Shown: in pieces, positions 18,022 through 27,360 of the stretch | How the letters are laid out: every line of letters starts with the position of its first letter | Numbering within the stretch: position 1 is the stretch's first letter | Source of the DNA: Promethearchaeota archaeon | GTDB taxonomy: Archaea > Asgardarchaeota > Lokiarchaeia > Sigyniarchaeales > SOKP01 | DNA length: 64,000 nucleotides | NCBI GenBank assembly: GCA_019894975.1 | Contig: JAGXNO010000006.1 | Location: forward strand, 39,051 to 103,050 | Reading direction: 5' to 3' | Position numbers and translations under genes: made by a program | Notes under the pieces: generated by a model | Seen by the model: the letters and a program-made list of their open reading frames with translations, nothing else | Told to the model about the DNA's origin: nothing | Databases searched by the model: none

Positions 18022-20097
18022 ATGTCTAGTAAATCTAAATTAATAACTGCAATTGTATTACTAGCCGTTGGTGCTGGTTTAATACCAACTGGTCTTGTAA
18101 CAAACGATTACCTACGAGATCAAGTCTACGATGGAGTCCCTGAAGCTATGCTTAAGATTAAAGCTGATGCGGTTCCGGGTTTAGAAGATAAGATCCCGGT
18201 TTTAGGACTACCTGATATACTTAAGGGTGTTTTTGACCTAGCCTCTGCTGGGGTGGAACCGCTATTAAAAGTAAAAGCAACTCCTGACTCGTTATTGGGT
18301 TTAAAAGCTGAGATAGAAGGACAATTATTGGGTATAATTAACTTCGCAACATTAGCGCAAGGTATGGCCTTTGCTTTTAACACATTGAATGTATCCGTAG
18401 GACCAGCAGCCGCTTTAGACACATTCTTTAATAATGCTACGTATGCAGATCCTTACATATCTTTACCTAGTATTGCTATGATTGTGACAAATTTGAGTTA
18501 TTCACTTGCTGCGGCACAAGCATTATTATTTGATGGTATCTACGATGGGTCTTTTGTTAATCCATGGGGTTTACCTAGCAATACTGTTATGGGAATACTT
18601 GAGGAAATGGAATTCGGTACTGGAGCAAGCAACTTTTATACATTTATGGGAAATGCTTGGTATTGGAAATATGTAATAGGACCCTATTCTTACCCAATGG
18701 ATTCAGCGATGTATTTATACAACGCTACAGAAGCACAATTACTATCAATAACCGCTGGAGGTTATATGGATTGGGCATTTGCAAATTGGGTTCCCGGCGC
18801 GTTTGCAGCAACTTTTGGGATAACTGTTGCGGAAGCTCTTTCTACAGGTTTTTATCGACAATGGGCAAATGCTACATTTTTCGATGATGGAATCGATATT
18901 GGAGCATTTCTTGGTATTTCTGAGCTTAAGGGATTTGAAGTCGGGCTTCCTGATCCTACAAATATATCTATTGCAACTTGTATAGATCTATGGAATGTCT
19001 CACACCCATTATCATTTACAAATGAAAATGGATTGATGGACTGGTTAGATGCGGGTCTTGGGGATACTGACTTACAAACGACATTAATGACAACATTTAG
19101 CCTTACACCAACTCAACTGACAATGATAATTACGTGGTTAAGCAATTTCATTGACAATGTCACCCCTGCGTTAGTATTAGACGCAACCGGACAGACAGTA
19201 AGCCAACTTGCTACCTTAGCATTCTATGAACAATGGGCGAATGGTACCATATTTGGCGAAGTTGTTCTCCCTGATGGCTTTCTAGGTGAAATTGATGCTT
19301 CCTTCGGCGGAGCAGCTTACTTTGAAATAGGATTACCTTCACCAAGTGGTTTATCATTAGCTGAATGTATAAACTTATGGGATGTATTTAATGACAAAAC
19401 ATTCTTTTATGGTCCCAGTTTCACGAGTGTATGGTTACCTGCTTTGATGGGTGGTCCAACAACCGCTATTGAAACATACTTTTTGGTTAGTGCGGGTGAG
19501 GCAGCTGACCTTGTAACTTGGTTACGAGCTTTCGCAGATATGACAGGTGATCCTGCCACTAGTAAAGCAGCCATGGTGCTCGCTTATGACTATGGTCAAA
19601 CAATAACACAAATTGCTACAGCAGCGTTCTATGAACAATGGTCCAATGGAACCATTAATGGTGACGATGCTCTTCCAGATGGTTTTCTAGCTGAAAGAGT
19701 ACCGCCTATTTATGGGCCACCTTACTTTGAGATTGGTCTAAGCTTTTCAGCAACTCTAACACTTACTCAATGTGCAGCACTTTGGAATGTAAATAGTGAA
19801 TATTCCTTAGTAACTGTAAGTGGCATTCATAAATGGTACAAAGCAGCAGAAGGAAACACGATGTATACAACACTGGCAACACAAAATGGTGGCTTAAATT
19901 TTGTTCAAATGGGTGCAATTTTAGAGTGGCTACCCGTATTCAGAGATGTAATCGTGAATATTCTAGCTGAGGACGATAAGAATTTACCTATGGAACCATA
20001 TGATTTAGGTCAGACTTTAGCAATCAGTTTAGGTGCTGGGGGCGGAGCTTTAGCTGCTTTAGGCGTAGTACTACTTATACTTTCTAGGAGATCATAA
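18022..20097 (+). CDS. Two-anchor ectodomain protein with three tandem ~135-residue repeats, possibly CD36/LIMP-2-like
   Basis: 691 residues. An N-terminal hydrophobic segment (LITAIVLLAVGAGLIPTGLV, about residues 7-26) acts as an uncleaved anchor or signal, and a C-terminal helix (about 665-688) ends in RRS; the region between is extracellular. Three tandem modules each begin FY(R/E)QW(A/S)N(A/G)T, then contain (F/Y)FE(V/I)GL, then a Cys-containing S/T-rich helix ending LWNV or LWDV. One N-anchor, one C-anchor, the GPYSYP motif and QW(A/S)NG motifs recall the eukaryotic CD36/LIMP-2 scavenger-receptor family. That resemblance is from memory and not tested by profile search. The gene has higher GC and many Ala/Gly codons compared with its neighbours. 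Strong own promoter, stand-alone gene. Confidence 0.5.
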   Translation: MSSKSKLITAIVLLAVGAGLIPTGLVTNDYLRDQVYDGVPEAMLKIKADAVPGLEDKIPVLGLPDILKGVFDLASAGVEPLLKVKATPDSLLGLKAEIEGQLLGIINFATLAQGMAFAFNTLNVSVGPAAALDTFFNNATYADPYISLPSIAMIVTNLSYSLAAAQALLFDGIYDGSFVNPWGLPSNTVMGILEEMEFGTGASNFYTFMGNAWYWKYVIGPYSYPMDSAMYLYNATEAQLLSITAGGYMDWAFANWVPGAFAATFGITVAEALSTGFYRQWANATFFDDGIDIGAFLGISELKGFEVGLPDPTNISIATCIDLWNVSHPLSFTNENGLMDWLDAGLGDTDLQTTLMTTFSLTPTQLTMIITWLSNFIDNVTPALVLDATGQTVSQLATLAFYEQWANGTIFGEVVLPDGFLGEIDASFGGAAYFEIGLPSPSGLSLAECINLWDVFNDKTFFYGPSFTSVWLPALMGGPTTAIETYFLVSAGEAADLVTWLRAFADMTGDPATSKAAMVLAYDYGQTITQIATAAFYEQWSNGTINGDDALPDGFLAERVPPIYGPPYFEIGLSFSATLTLTQCAALWNVNSEYSLVTVSGIHKWYKAAEGNTMYTTLATQNGGLNFVQMGAILEWLPVFRDVIVNILAEDDKNLPMEPYDLGQTLAISLGAGGGALAALGVVLLILSRRS

Positions 20098-20120
20098 AAA
20101 ACCAAATAATTTCAAAAAGA

Positions 20121-20149
20121 TTTATTTTTTTTTATTATTTTTTATTTTT
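20121..20149 (+). terminator. T-rich terminator between convergent genes
   Basis: A stretch of T runs broken by single A residues lies 24 nt past the stop at 20097 and before the convergent epimerase ending at 20171. Confidence 0.4.
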
Positions 20150-20170
20150 AGTCTTATGCTCTGATTGAAC

Positions 20171-21211
20171 TTAAGTTCTTTTTTCAAAATATTTTAGCCA
20201 ATACTTATACATTTCTTTAAGCGTTGTTTCAATAGGGGTAATTGGAACCCAACCCAAATCTTCTTTTATCTTAGTATTGTCTCCTATAACTATATCTTCA
20301 TCGGTTTTTCTAACTTTTTGAGGTGTATTCTTTATAACTTGTATTTTTTCTTTAGAAAAACTTAATATAATATCTAAAAGTCTGCGAATTTGAATTTTTT
20401 TATTCGAACATACATTATAAGTTTCTCCAGGTTTCCCCTTTAACGCTGCAAGCCATATTGCTTCTTTCGAATCTTTAATATCTGTGAAATCTCTATAAGG
20501 GTTTAAATTCCCAACTTGAATAATAGGTTCACTCTGTCCTAATTCGATTTTAGCTACTTTCCTTATAAAATCTGAAGGTGCATCATTAGTTCTTCGAATA
20601 CCTGTTTGATTAAAAAATCTGAGATTAATAATCTCAATTCCAAAATTAATATAATATTGACGAGCCAATAATTCAGTGGCAATTTTACTAATACCATATG
20701 GATGGATTGCTAATAGAGGATCATCCTCTTTCAGTGGTCGGTTGAGTTGAACGCTGGTACCATACTCTGCGCTCGTACAAGCAGTTACAACTCTCGTTTT
20801 TAATTTAAATTTTTTAATAGACTCAAAAATATTTATTGTTCCTATGATATTGGTTTTAATTGTTTCGATAGGTTCTTCCCAAGAACGTAAAATATAGGGT
20901 TGTGCTGCGAAATGAAATAGAATATCTGGTTCTACTTTTCTTATAATTTTTTCTAATAGAGTCGCATTCTTTATATCACACTCAAGGAGTGTAAATCTCT
21001 TATTAGCTGTTGGTATTTTAATTAATTCTCCGTGGAATTCTAACTTGTCATCATCTATAAAATTCAATTTGTTGTTGGTATAGTGAGATAAGTCTCTATA
21101 CTCTTGATTTGGGCGATCTATACCATAGAGTGCAATATTTTTTGTCATACAAAAATCGGTTAAATGAGACCCAATAAAACCGTTTACTCCGGTAATAAGA
21201 ATTTTTTCCAT
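20171..21211 (-). CDS. NAD(P)-dependent sugar dehydratase/reductase, GDP-6-deoxy-4-keto-mannose reductase (RMD)-like
   Basis: 346-residue extended SDR: ITGVNGFIGSHL binds the nucleotide, TSAEYG and YGISK are the catalytic motifs, and LRFFNQTG, VGNLNPYRDFTD and GETYNVCS match the pattern of GDP-4-keto-6-deoxy-D-mannose reductases, which make GDP-D-rhamnose. An insertion of ~35 residues after beta-alpha-2 is shared with the paralog at 36442-37485. The gene starts 29 nt after the epimerase at 21241-22374, so the two are co-transcribed. GDP-mannose 4,6-dehydratase-like activity is possible. Confidence 0.7.
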   Translation of the reverse strand: MEKILITGVNGFIGSHLTDFCMTKNIALYGIDRPNQEYRDLSHYTNNKLNFIDDDKLEFHGELIKIPTANKRFTLLECDIKNATLLEKIIRKVEPDILFHFAAQPYILRSWEEPIETIKTNIIGTINIFESIKKFKLKTRVVTACTSAEYGTSVQLNRPLKEDDPLLAIHPYGISKIATELLARQYYINFGIEIINLRFFNQTGIRRTNDAPSDFIRKVAKIELGQSEPIIQVGNLNPYRDFTDIKDSKEAIWLAALKGKPGETYNVCSNKKIQIRRLLDIILSFSKEKIQVIKNTPQKVRKTDEDIVIGDNTKIKEDLGWVPITPIETTLKEMYKYWLKYFEKRT

Positions 21212-21240
21212 TTCTCTTCACAGTTGTTATTTTTGCTATT

Positions 21241-22374
21241 TTATTTCAATAAATTTTTTTCTTTAAGTTCTTTAAAGGCACTTTCAGTCTTATCTATAGA
21301 TACATTTCCTTGTAATTCAATCCATTTAATATATTCTTCAATTCCTTGTTTAAAAGAAACTTTTGGGTCATAACCTAACGTGTTTTTAATTTTTGAAATA
21401 TCTGCTACACAATGTCTTACGTCTCCAACTCTATATTGTTGATTATAGATGGGTTTTAATGTAGGATTAATTTTGTCTGTTATTATTTCTGCTACTTCTC
21501 GAATAGTTATTGGGATCCCTGTACCAACATTAAAGATCTTACCATTAGCTGCTTGATTGTTTAAAGCTAATAGTGAAGCCTGACATACATCACTAACATT
21601 GACGAAATCTCTCGATTGTAAACCATCTTCAAAAACAATTGGATGATTGCCGTTCAACAATCTTGAACTAAAAATCGAACAAACACCAGTATAAGGATTT
21701 GATAGAGCTTGTCTTGGTCCATAAACTAAAAAATATCTCAGGATAGCAATATTTATGCCAAATACCTCCCCAATCATCAAACTCATTTCTTCTTGAACTT
21801 TCTTTGATAAAGCATAAATAGAACTAGGATCATAGGGCGTGTTTTCGTCCGTAAGAGCAGGTTTTACTTTACCTCCACAATCGGGGCAATTTAACTCCCA
21901 ATCTTTCTTTTTTAACTGATTAGGAAGTCTTAATTTAGGATAAATTACCCCGCATTTAGGGCAAAGAGCTTTTCCGTCGCCATAAACTGTATTAGATGAT
22001 GCTATTATAACCTTTCTTATATTATGTTCTGAATTAACAAGAATATTGAGTAGATTAGCCATACCATTAATGTTATTATCAATATAATTACTAATTTGAT
22101 ACATAGATTGTCCTACTCCCACCCTTGCAGCTAAATGGAATATAATATCATTTGATTTAACCACTTCTTCAAATTTTTCATAATTGGTTACTGAACCTCT
22201 GATGAACCGAGCTTCTTTATTCAAGTAATCTGGAAGATTATCATTCTTACCGTGAACCTGCTCCTCTAGTTGATCATAGACAGTAACAACATAATCGGTA
22301 TTTTCTATCAAGAAATCAACTAAATGGGATCCAATGAATCCTGCCCCACCAGTAATTAAAATTTTTTTTGCCAT
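21241..22374 (-). CDS. NAD-dependent epimerase with zinc-ribbon insertion (dTDP-L-rhamnose 4-epimerase WbiB-like)
   Basis: 377 residues. GGAGFIGSHLVDFL is the NAD site and YALSK holds the catalytic Tyr and Lys. Between the SSNTVYG strand and the active-site Tyr is an insertion with two Cys pairs, CPKCG and CPDCG, about 25 residues apart, which probably bind zinc. This insertion is known in a subset of epimerases such as WbiB-type dTDP-L-rhamnose 4-epimerases. The substrate remains uncertain. First gene of a two-gene leftward unit and divergent from the epimerase at 22550. Confidence 0.7.
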   Translation of the reverse strand: MAKKILITGGAGFIGSHLVDFLIENTDYVVTVYDQLEEQVHGKNDNLPDYLNKEARFIRGSVTNYEKFEEVVKSNDIIFHLAARVGVGQSMYQISNYIDNNINGMANLLNILVNSEHNIRKVIIASSNTVYGDGKALCPKCGVIYPKLRLPNQLKKKDWELNCPDCGGKVKPALTDENTPYDPSSIYALSKKVQEEMSLMIGEVFGINIAILRYFLVYGPRQALSNPYTGVCSIFSSRLLNGNHPIVFEDGLQSRDFVNVSDVCQASLLALNNQAANGKIFNVGTGIPITIREVAEIITDKINPTLKPIYNQQYRVGDVRHCVADISKIKNTLGYDPKVSFKQGIEEYIKWIELQGNVSIDKTESAFKELKEKNLLK

Positions 22375-22549
22375 AAAAAAAATATCTCTAAATTTATAGC
22401 TTTAAATAGTTTATAAGATTTGATTTAAAATAAGGAATTTGATAATACAATTAATAATTCGTTGAGAATTCAACATTAATGAGTTAATTCAGTTATATTA
22501 AATTATAAAGAATAAAACTAATTAATCTTAATTTCATTAATAAATTAGA

Positions 22550-23521
22550 ATGAACTTTAAAGAAAAGAATGTATTGGTGACGGGGGCAGCAGGATTTATA
22601 GGAAGTAACTTAACTATAGAGTTAGTTAATTTAGGTGCCAATGTAATTGGTTTTGACAATTTATTCAATGGTAGAATCGAAAATATAGAAGAAATTTTAG
22701 AAAATAAGTCCTTTAAATTTATTAAAGGAGACATAAGAGATTTTAATTTTTTATTAGAAGTATTTGAAGGTATAGATATAATCTACCATGTAGCTGCTTT
22801 TACAAGTGTTCCCCAATCAGTTCTAATGCCCGAATCTTGTAATGATGTTAATGTAAATGGTACTCTAAATGTATTAAATGCTGCTAGGAAAAGGGATATT
22901 GAAAAAATTATATATTCTTCAAGTTCTTCTGTTTATGGAGATACTCCTACTCTTCCCAAAAAAGAAGATATGCCAAGACATCCCATCTCTCCCTATGGAG
23001 TATCAAAATTAGCTTGTGAAGGATATATGCAAGTTTTTCACAAAATCTATGGTTTAAGAACTTTATCTTTACGATATTTTAATGTTTTTGGACCAAGACA
23101 AAAAGATTCACCTTATAGTGGAGTCATTGCCATATGGCTTGGAAGATTACTTAATAATAAAGATTTAATAATATTTGGAAATGGAGAACAATCTAGAGAT
23201 TTCACTTACGTAAAAGATGTTGTTCACGCTAATCTACTAGCTGCAGAACAAGGCATCTCGGGAGAGATTATAAATATAGGAGCAGGTGCTCCAATCACCT
23301 TATCAAATTTAGCAAAATTAATGTTAAAGTTGACAAAAAAAGAAAAGTTAAATATAAGTTATACGGATACTAGGTCTGGGGATATTTTTCATAGTTATGC
23401 AGATATTTCTAAGGCGAAAGAACTCTTAAATTTTCAACCAAAATTTAATCAAGAAGAAGGACTTAAAGACTACTTTAATTGGTACTGTCATAAATATAAA
23501 GTTAGTTTAGATCTGAACTAA
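22550..23521 (+). CDS. NAD-dependent UDP-sugar 4-epimerase (WbpP/GalE-like)
   Basis: 323-residue extended SDR with VTGAAGFIGSNL, SSSSVYGD, SPYGVSK and LRYFNVFGPRQ. These motifs and the length match UDP-GlcNAc/UDP-Glc 4-epimerases of the WbpP/GalE type. Its promoter region (22375-22549) is shared with the divergent zinc-ribbon epimerase. A segment of its 3' end resembles a short remnant at 27107-27165. Confidence 0.75.
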   Translation: MNFKEKNVLVTGAAGFIGSNLTIELVNLGANVIGFDNLFNGRIENIEEILENKSFKFIKGDIRDFNFLLEVFEGIDIIYHVAAFTSVPQSVLMPESCNDVNVNGTLNVLNAARKRDIEKIIYSSSSSVYGDTPTLPKKEDMPRHPISPYGVSKLACEGYMQVFHKIYGLRTLSLRYFNVFGPRQKDSPYSGVIAIWLGRLLNNKDLIIFGNGEQSRDFTYVKDVVHANLLAAEQGISGEIINIGAGAPITLSNLAKLMLKLTKKEKLNISYTDTRSGDIFHSYADISKAKELLNFQPKFNQEEGLKDYFNWYCHKYKVSLDLN

Positions 23522-23569
23522 CTTGGTTAATGCAAGAAAATATCTTATCTTTTTGATAGTTATTAGCTA

Positions 23570-24100
23570 TTATGGTAGAAAACCCATTTCATTCAACGAC
23601 TTTAAAATAATTTTTTTACTTTCTTCAACTGTCTGTTTATCCGTTTCTACAACTATATCCGCATTGTCAGGATCTTCGAAAGGATGGTCAATCCCTGTAA
23701 AGTCTTTTATCTCACCTGCTCGTGCTTTCGCGTACATTCCTTTTACATCTCTATTTTCACATTCTTCAATAGAGCACCTAACATAAACAAGAATATAATT
23801 CTCGATTTCATTTCGAGAATATGCTCTTATCTTGTTATAAGGAGAAACGAAAGATGCAAGGACAGCAACCCCATTACGAGATAGTAATTTTGCTACAAAA
23901 GTCACTCTTTCAATATTCATATTTCGATCTTCTTCTGTAAATCCCAAATCTCTCGTTAAACTCTTTCGAACGATATCACCATCCAATCTTTCAACTTTCA
24001 TTCCTTTCTTTTTCAGTTCATCAGCTAGGACATCTGCCAGTACAGTTTTTCCAGAACATGGAAGTCCGGTAAACCATAACGTAAACCCTTTATGTTCCAT
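23570..24100 (-). CDS. cysC: Adenylylsulfate (APS) kinase
   Basis: 176 residues, standard length. The P-loop is GLPCSGKT, followed by LDGDIVRKSLTRDLGFTEEDR (APS-binding), and the lid-region KGMYAKARAGEIKDFTGID is specific to APS kinases. It phosphorylates APS to PAPS, the sulfate donor for sulfotransferases. Last gene of the RHH-sat-AP-cysC unit, 17 nt after the AP-superfamily gene. Confidence 0.92.
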   Translation of the reverse strand: MEHKGFTLWFTGLPCSGKTVLADVLADELKKKGMKVERLDGDIVRKSLTRDLGFTEEDRNMNIERVTFVAKLLSRNGVAVLASFVSPYNKIRAYSRNEIENYILVYVRCSIEECENRDVKGMYAKARAGEIKDFTGIDHPFEDPDNADIVVETDKQTVEESKKIILKSLNEMGFLP

Positions 24101-24117
24101 TCTATATTTTACCTCTT

Positions 24118-25506
24118 TTATAAATTAATTACATTTCCTTCGAAATCTAATGGTATTTTTACACCTAAAATGTTCAAGGAAGTAGGTGCTATGTCTAAGA
24201 TACTTCTTTCTCCTAAATCTTTTCCTATCTTCTTTTTTGGATCAAAAATTATATAAACTCCATGCCAGTCATGAACAGCATCATCAGGGCCAGTATCATT
24301 CTCATCAAGATACATTGAATCATACCCCACTGTTCCTGCTGATCTCCAATTTAAATTATCAAAATATACTAATAAATCAGGAGCATCTCCACGAATAATT
24401 TCGTATAATTCTTCCGGTTTGTACACTTTTGTATTCATAGGTTTTCCATTAGCATCCTTAATAGTCTTTAATTTTTTTGCGATTTCATTTCGAATGGTTT
24501 CATAATCTTCTTCTTTGATTATACCATTAATCTCTCTTCCTTCTAAATTCAAGAAAATTCGAGCATAATATCCTCCCCAACCCCAAGCATAAGTATTATC
24601 CCAATCTATATCAGCATTTTCAATTCTAGTTTTAGATTGTGGTTTAGTTTTGAATTTTAATAATCCTAATTTTTCTAAAGCCATATTTACACAGATTAAT
24701 CCTTTCATGGCCTTAGCACCATGATCAGATACAATCATTACTGATGTCTCTTCGTTTAATAATTCCAATATTTCTCCAATTTCATTGTCTAAGTATGAAT
24801 AGTACTTTTTCATCTCATTTTCGAATATATTACCCTCCTCATATTTTGGATGCTCTTTATCATAGAATTTCCAAAAAGCGTGATGAAATCTATCTAAACC
24901 AATAATTACAAAATGAAAGTAATCCCATTCTTTTGTTTGTAGTAAGTATCTGACTGTTTTGAATTGCATTCGTGTCATTTTATAAATTTCGTCTAGTAGA
25001 ACCTCTTTTTTCTCAACTCTGAAGTTAACATCAAAAATATATTCCCCGATATTTTCTTGGATTTCTTCTTTTAATTCTGGAGGATACGTAAATTCTGTAG
25101 TATTATCTGGAGTTATAAACCCAGAAACAAGACATCCATTAATTTTCTGAACAGGATATGTAGGAGGTATTCCCAATATACACGATTTTAATCCTTTTTC
25201 GCCAATAATATCCCAAACTTTTTGCTCCCTTATGTTGTAGGAAGATGCTATCCAAAAGTCATTATATGAATTTTCTTTTCTGTGTCTAAAACCATATAAA
25301 CCTAATGTTCCAGCTTTTTTTCCTGTAGCCATTACCATCCAAGCAGGAATTGTAATTGGAGGATCCGACGTTCTGAGTTTCCCGTAAACTCCTAATTTCA
25401 TTAGTTTCGATATATTGGGACAATTTTCCTTAAAATCTTCAAATAAGGTTTTTGGAGCTGCGCAATCTAACCCAATAATAACTAGCTTTTTTTTTTTTTT
25501 TGGCAT
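24118..25506 (-). CDS. Alkaline phosphatase superfamily (type I phosphodiesterase/nucleotide pyrophosphatase-like) protein
   Basis: 462 residues. VIIGLDCAAP gives the first metal Asp, SDPPITIPAWMVMATGK carries a Thr nucleophile in the TxPxW context of NPP-type phosphodiesterases, and IVSDHGAKAM is the second metal site; LLVYFDN and DWHGVYIIF complete the fold. It sits between sat and cysC with gaps of 53 and 17 nt. That position ties it to sulfate activation: it could hydrolyse APS, PAPS or PAP, or handle a sulfate or phosphate ester on the glycan. No signal peptide is visible, so it probably acts in the cytoplasm. Confidence 0.75.
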   Translation of the reverse strand: MPKKKKKLVIIGLDCAAPKTLFEDFKENCPNISKLMKLGVYGKLRTSDPPITIPAWMVMATGKKAGTLGLYGFRHRKENSYNDFWIASSYNIREQKVWDIIGEKGLKSCILGIPPTYPVQKINGCLVSGFITPDNTTEFTYPPELKEEIQENIGEYIFDVNFRVEKKEVLLDEIYKMTRMQFKTVRYLLQTKEWDYFHFVIIGLDRFHHAFWKFYDKEHPKYEEGNIFENEMKKYYSYLDNEIGEILELLNEETSVMIVSDHGAKAMKGLICVNMALEKLGLLKFKTKPQSKTRIENADIDWDNTYAWGWGGYYARIFLNLEGREINGIIKEEDYETIRNEIAKKLKTIKDANGKPMNTKVYKPEELYEIIRGDAPDLLVYFDNLNWRSAGTVGYDSMYLDENDTGPDDAVHDWHGVYIIFDPKKKIGKDLGERSILDIAPTSLNILGVKIPLDFEGNVINL

Positions 25507-25559
25507 GGTTTCTTACATTTTATATTAAAATCATTTTTTTAAAGGTTGAGAATAAAATT

Positions 25560-26708
25560 TTAAACTACAAACGGATGGTCATATTTTAAAATCACCTCAG
25601 CGATCTCGGGACGCATCACTTCTATGCTAGGTGATTTTCCTGTCTGTAATGCTGCTCTTATCTCTCTGCCTGCAAAGTAATTCTGCATTTCAGGTGGATG
25701 AGGACAAATTTTATCATTGACAACTGCATTGCATTTGCTACACTTTGAAAAGGATCTAAACTTGATTGGTTCAATTCCTAAATCTGGAAAGTTATCAAAG
25801 ATGTAATGAGCATCGTATGGCCCATAATAGTCTCCTACTCCCGCATGATCTCTTCCAATAATAATGTGATCGCATCCAAAATTTTTTCTTGCTATTGCAT
25901 GGAAAATTGCTTCTTTAGGACCGGCATATCTCATCTCAGTTTCGAACGTGCTTAATACAACCCTATTCTTAGGATAATATTCTTTAATTAATGCCTTATA
26001 TGATTCAATTATCACTTCATCTAAGAAATCTCCTTTTTTCTTCTTCCCGATAACGGGGTTTATAAAAAGTCCATCAACATAGGTTAATCCTGCTTTTTGA
26101 ACATACTCATGACCTAGGTGTGGGGGATTTCTTGTTTGAAATGCAACGACTCTATCCCATCCTTTTTCTTTAAATAGTACTCTTGTTTCAACTGGTTTTA
26201 AATCCAAATCTGGGAAATTTGCTTTAGGTTCATTAATTAAGTAAATTTCACCTCCAATGAGTTTTTCTTCGTAATTATAAACATCATTTACTCCTGGATG
26301 GTTTTGATCTAATGTACCATACGTTTTTTCAGCGTATTGCTTTTTTTCATAGCTATATATCGTTTGTACATTCATGAGAGCTATTGGAATATCATTAGTA
26401 TCTGTAAGAATAATTTGATCATCAGGTTTTATGCTCTTCGCCTCTTTAATAGGAAGATCTAGGGTAATTGGAAACGGCCATGCAATATCATTCTCTAAGT
26501 ACATAGTATCTAGTGTGTAATAAAAGTCATTTTCGTTCATAAATCCCTCTAAAGGACTATAAACTCCAAAGGAAATATTTTTAATCACTTTCAATGTTTC
26601 TGGTCTAACAGGAAACTTCGTAAATTCATGCATTTCCTCCAATATTCTATCTTTTTCAATTTTGGGCAAAACTTTATTAACCAATGTGCCTCCATGTGGT
26701 TTAATCAT
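25560..26708 (-). CDS. sat: ATP sulfurylase (sulfate adenylyltransferase)
   Basis: 382 residues. AFQTRNPPHLGHE is the QTRNPxHxxHE catalytic motif and GRDHAGVGDYYGPYDAH is the second active-site stretch. CSKCNAV followed by CPHPPEMQNYFAGREIR forms a C-terminal zinc site found in many archaeal and bacterial single-domain enzymes. It makes APS from ATP and sulfate. Second gene of the operon, 41 nt after the small RHH gene; downstream genes complete a PAPS pathway. Confidence 0.95.
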   Translation of the reverse strand: MIKPHGGTLVNKVLPKIEKDRILEEMHEFTKFPVRPETLKVIKNISFGVYSPLEGFMNENDFYYTLDTMYLENDIAWPFPITLDLPIKEAKSIKPDDQIILTDTNDIPIALMNVQTIYSYEKKQYAEKTYGTLDQNHPGVNDVYNYEEKLIGGEIYLINEPKANFPDLDLKPVETRVLFKEKGWDRVVAFQTRNPPHLGHEYVQKAGLTYVDGLFINPVIGKKKKGDFLDEVIIESYKALIKEYYPKNRVVLSTFETEMRYAGPKEAIFHAIARKNFGCDHIIIGRDHAGVGDYYGPYDAHYIFDNFPDLGIEPIKFRSFSKCSKCNAVVNDKICPHPPEMQNYFAGREIRAALQTGKSPSIEVMRPEIAEVILKYDHPFVV

Positions 26709-26749
26709 TATTTACACAACCTTTTTTATTTTATCAAGTGGTCCATTAT

Positions 26750-26989
26750 TCAATCGATATATCCTAAGTCTCGTAATCTGCTTTTGACTTTTTCTTCTTC
26801 TTCTTTAGTAAAGGCTTGTTTTGAGCGCTCTTCTTCTTCAATAGAAGAAAGTACCTGCCTCAATATATATGTAACATAGCTTGAAACACTAGCAAAACCA
26901 GTACCTTTCATTCTTTCTTTTATTTTCTTAGCTAACGGTTTAGGAATCGACACTGTTGTATATTCCACTTTATACTCATCTTCAGTCAT
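26750..26989 (-). CDS. Small ribbon-helix-helix-like protein, probable regulator of the sat operon
   Basis: 79 residues. YTTVSIPKPLAKKIKERM forms the predicted DNA-binding strand and first helix, then SVSSYVTYILRQVLSSIE the second helix, as in CopG/Arc-type RHH proteins. The tail is highly charged (EEEERSK, KEEEEKVKSR). It is the first gene of the sulfate-activation operon and has repeated CATTA/TAATG half-sites upstream, which suggests autoregulation. Confidence 0.65.
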   Translation of the reverse strand: MTEDEYKVEYTTVSIPKPLAKKIKERMKGTGFASVSSYVTYILRQVLSSIEEEERSKQAFTKEEEEKVKSRLRDLGYID

Positions 26990-27028
26990 AATTACTTACC
27001 TTGTTAAGATATTTATTGTTAATATACA

Positions 27029-27058
27029 TATCATTATATTTAATGCTATGTAATGATA
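27029..27058. promoter_or_regulatory. Candidate operator: inverted tatcatta/taatgata half-sites
   Basis: tatcatta (27029-27036) is repeated inverted as taatgata (27051-27058); a third half-site taatg lies at 27041-27045. The sites are 40-70 bp upstream of the RHH gene, where such tetrameric regulators bind tandem half-sites. Confidence 0.35.
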
Positions 27059-27076
27059 GATAATTAAAATGTATTA

Positions 27077-27298
27077 TTGAACTTTATAAAATTTATTTAT
27101 GTCAATACAGATTCTAAACTTGGGGATATTTTACACAGTTATAGAACTCAGAACAAATTAACATTTTTAATTGATATTGATGGAGGAGTAAATTTTAAGA
27201 ATGCAATAATACTACATACAGACATTTTAACTAGCGTTAGTACTATTTTAAAAGCTGAAGACCTAAATTATATTATACAACAATTAAAAAAGCCTTAA
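27077..27298 (+). pseudogene. Short ORF, possible epimerase remnant
   Basis: A 73-codon frame from TTG. Residues around DSKLGDILHSY resemble the C-terminal SGDIFHSYAD segment of the epimerase at 22550-23521, and the DNA matches at about 18 of 21 positions around 27125-27145. The rest has no recognised relative. It may be the tail of a lost epimerase gene or chance coding potential. Confidence 0.25.
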
Positions 27299-27360
27299 AT
27301 TTCTAAAGAGGATAGGAATGGTAAGTATAGAAATTCCCTCCTTATTTACCTTCATAAATC

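Noticed and set aside
18126..18422. Antisense 98-residue frame in the ectodomain-protein gene
   Set aside because: Shadow frame; the plus-strand protein has a promoter, membrane anchors and repeats.
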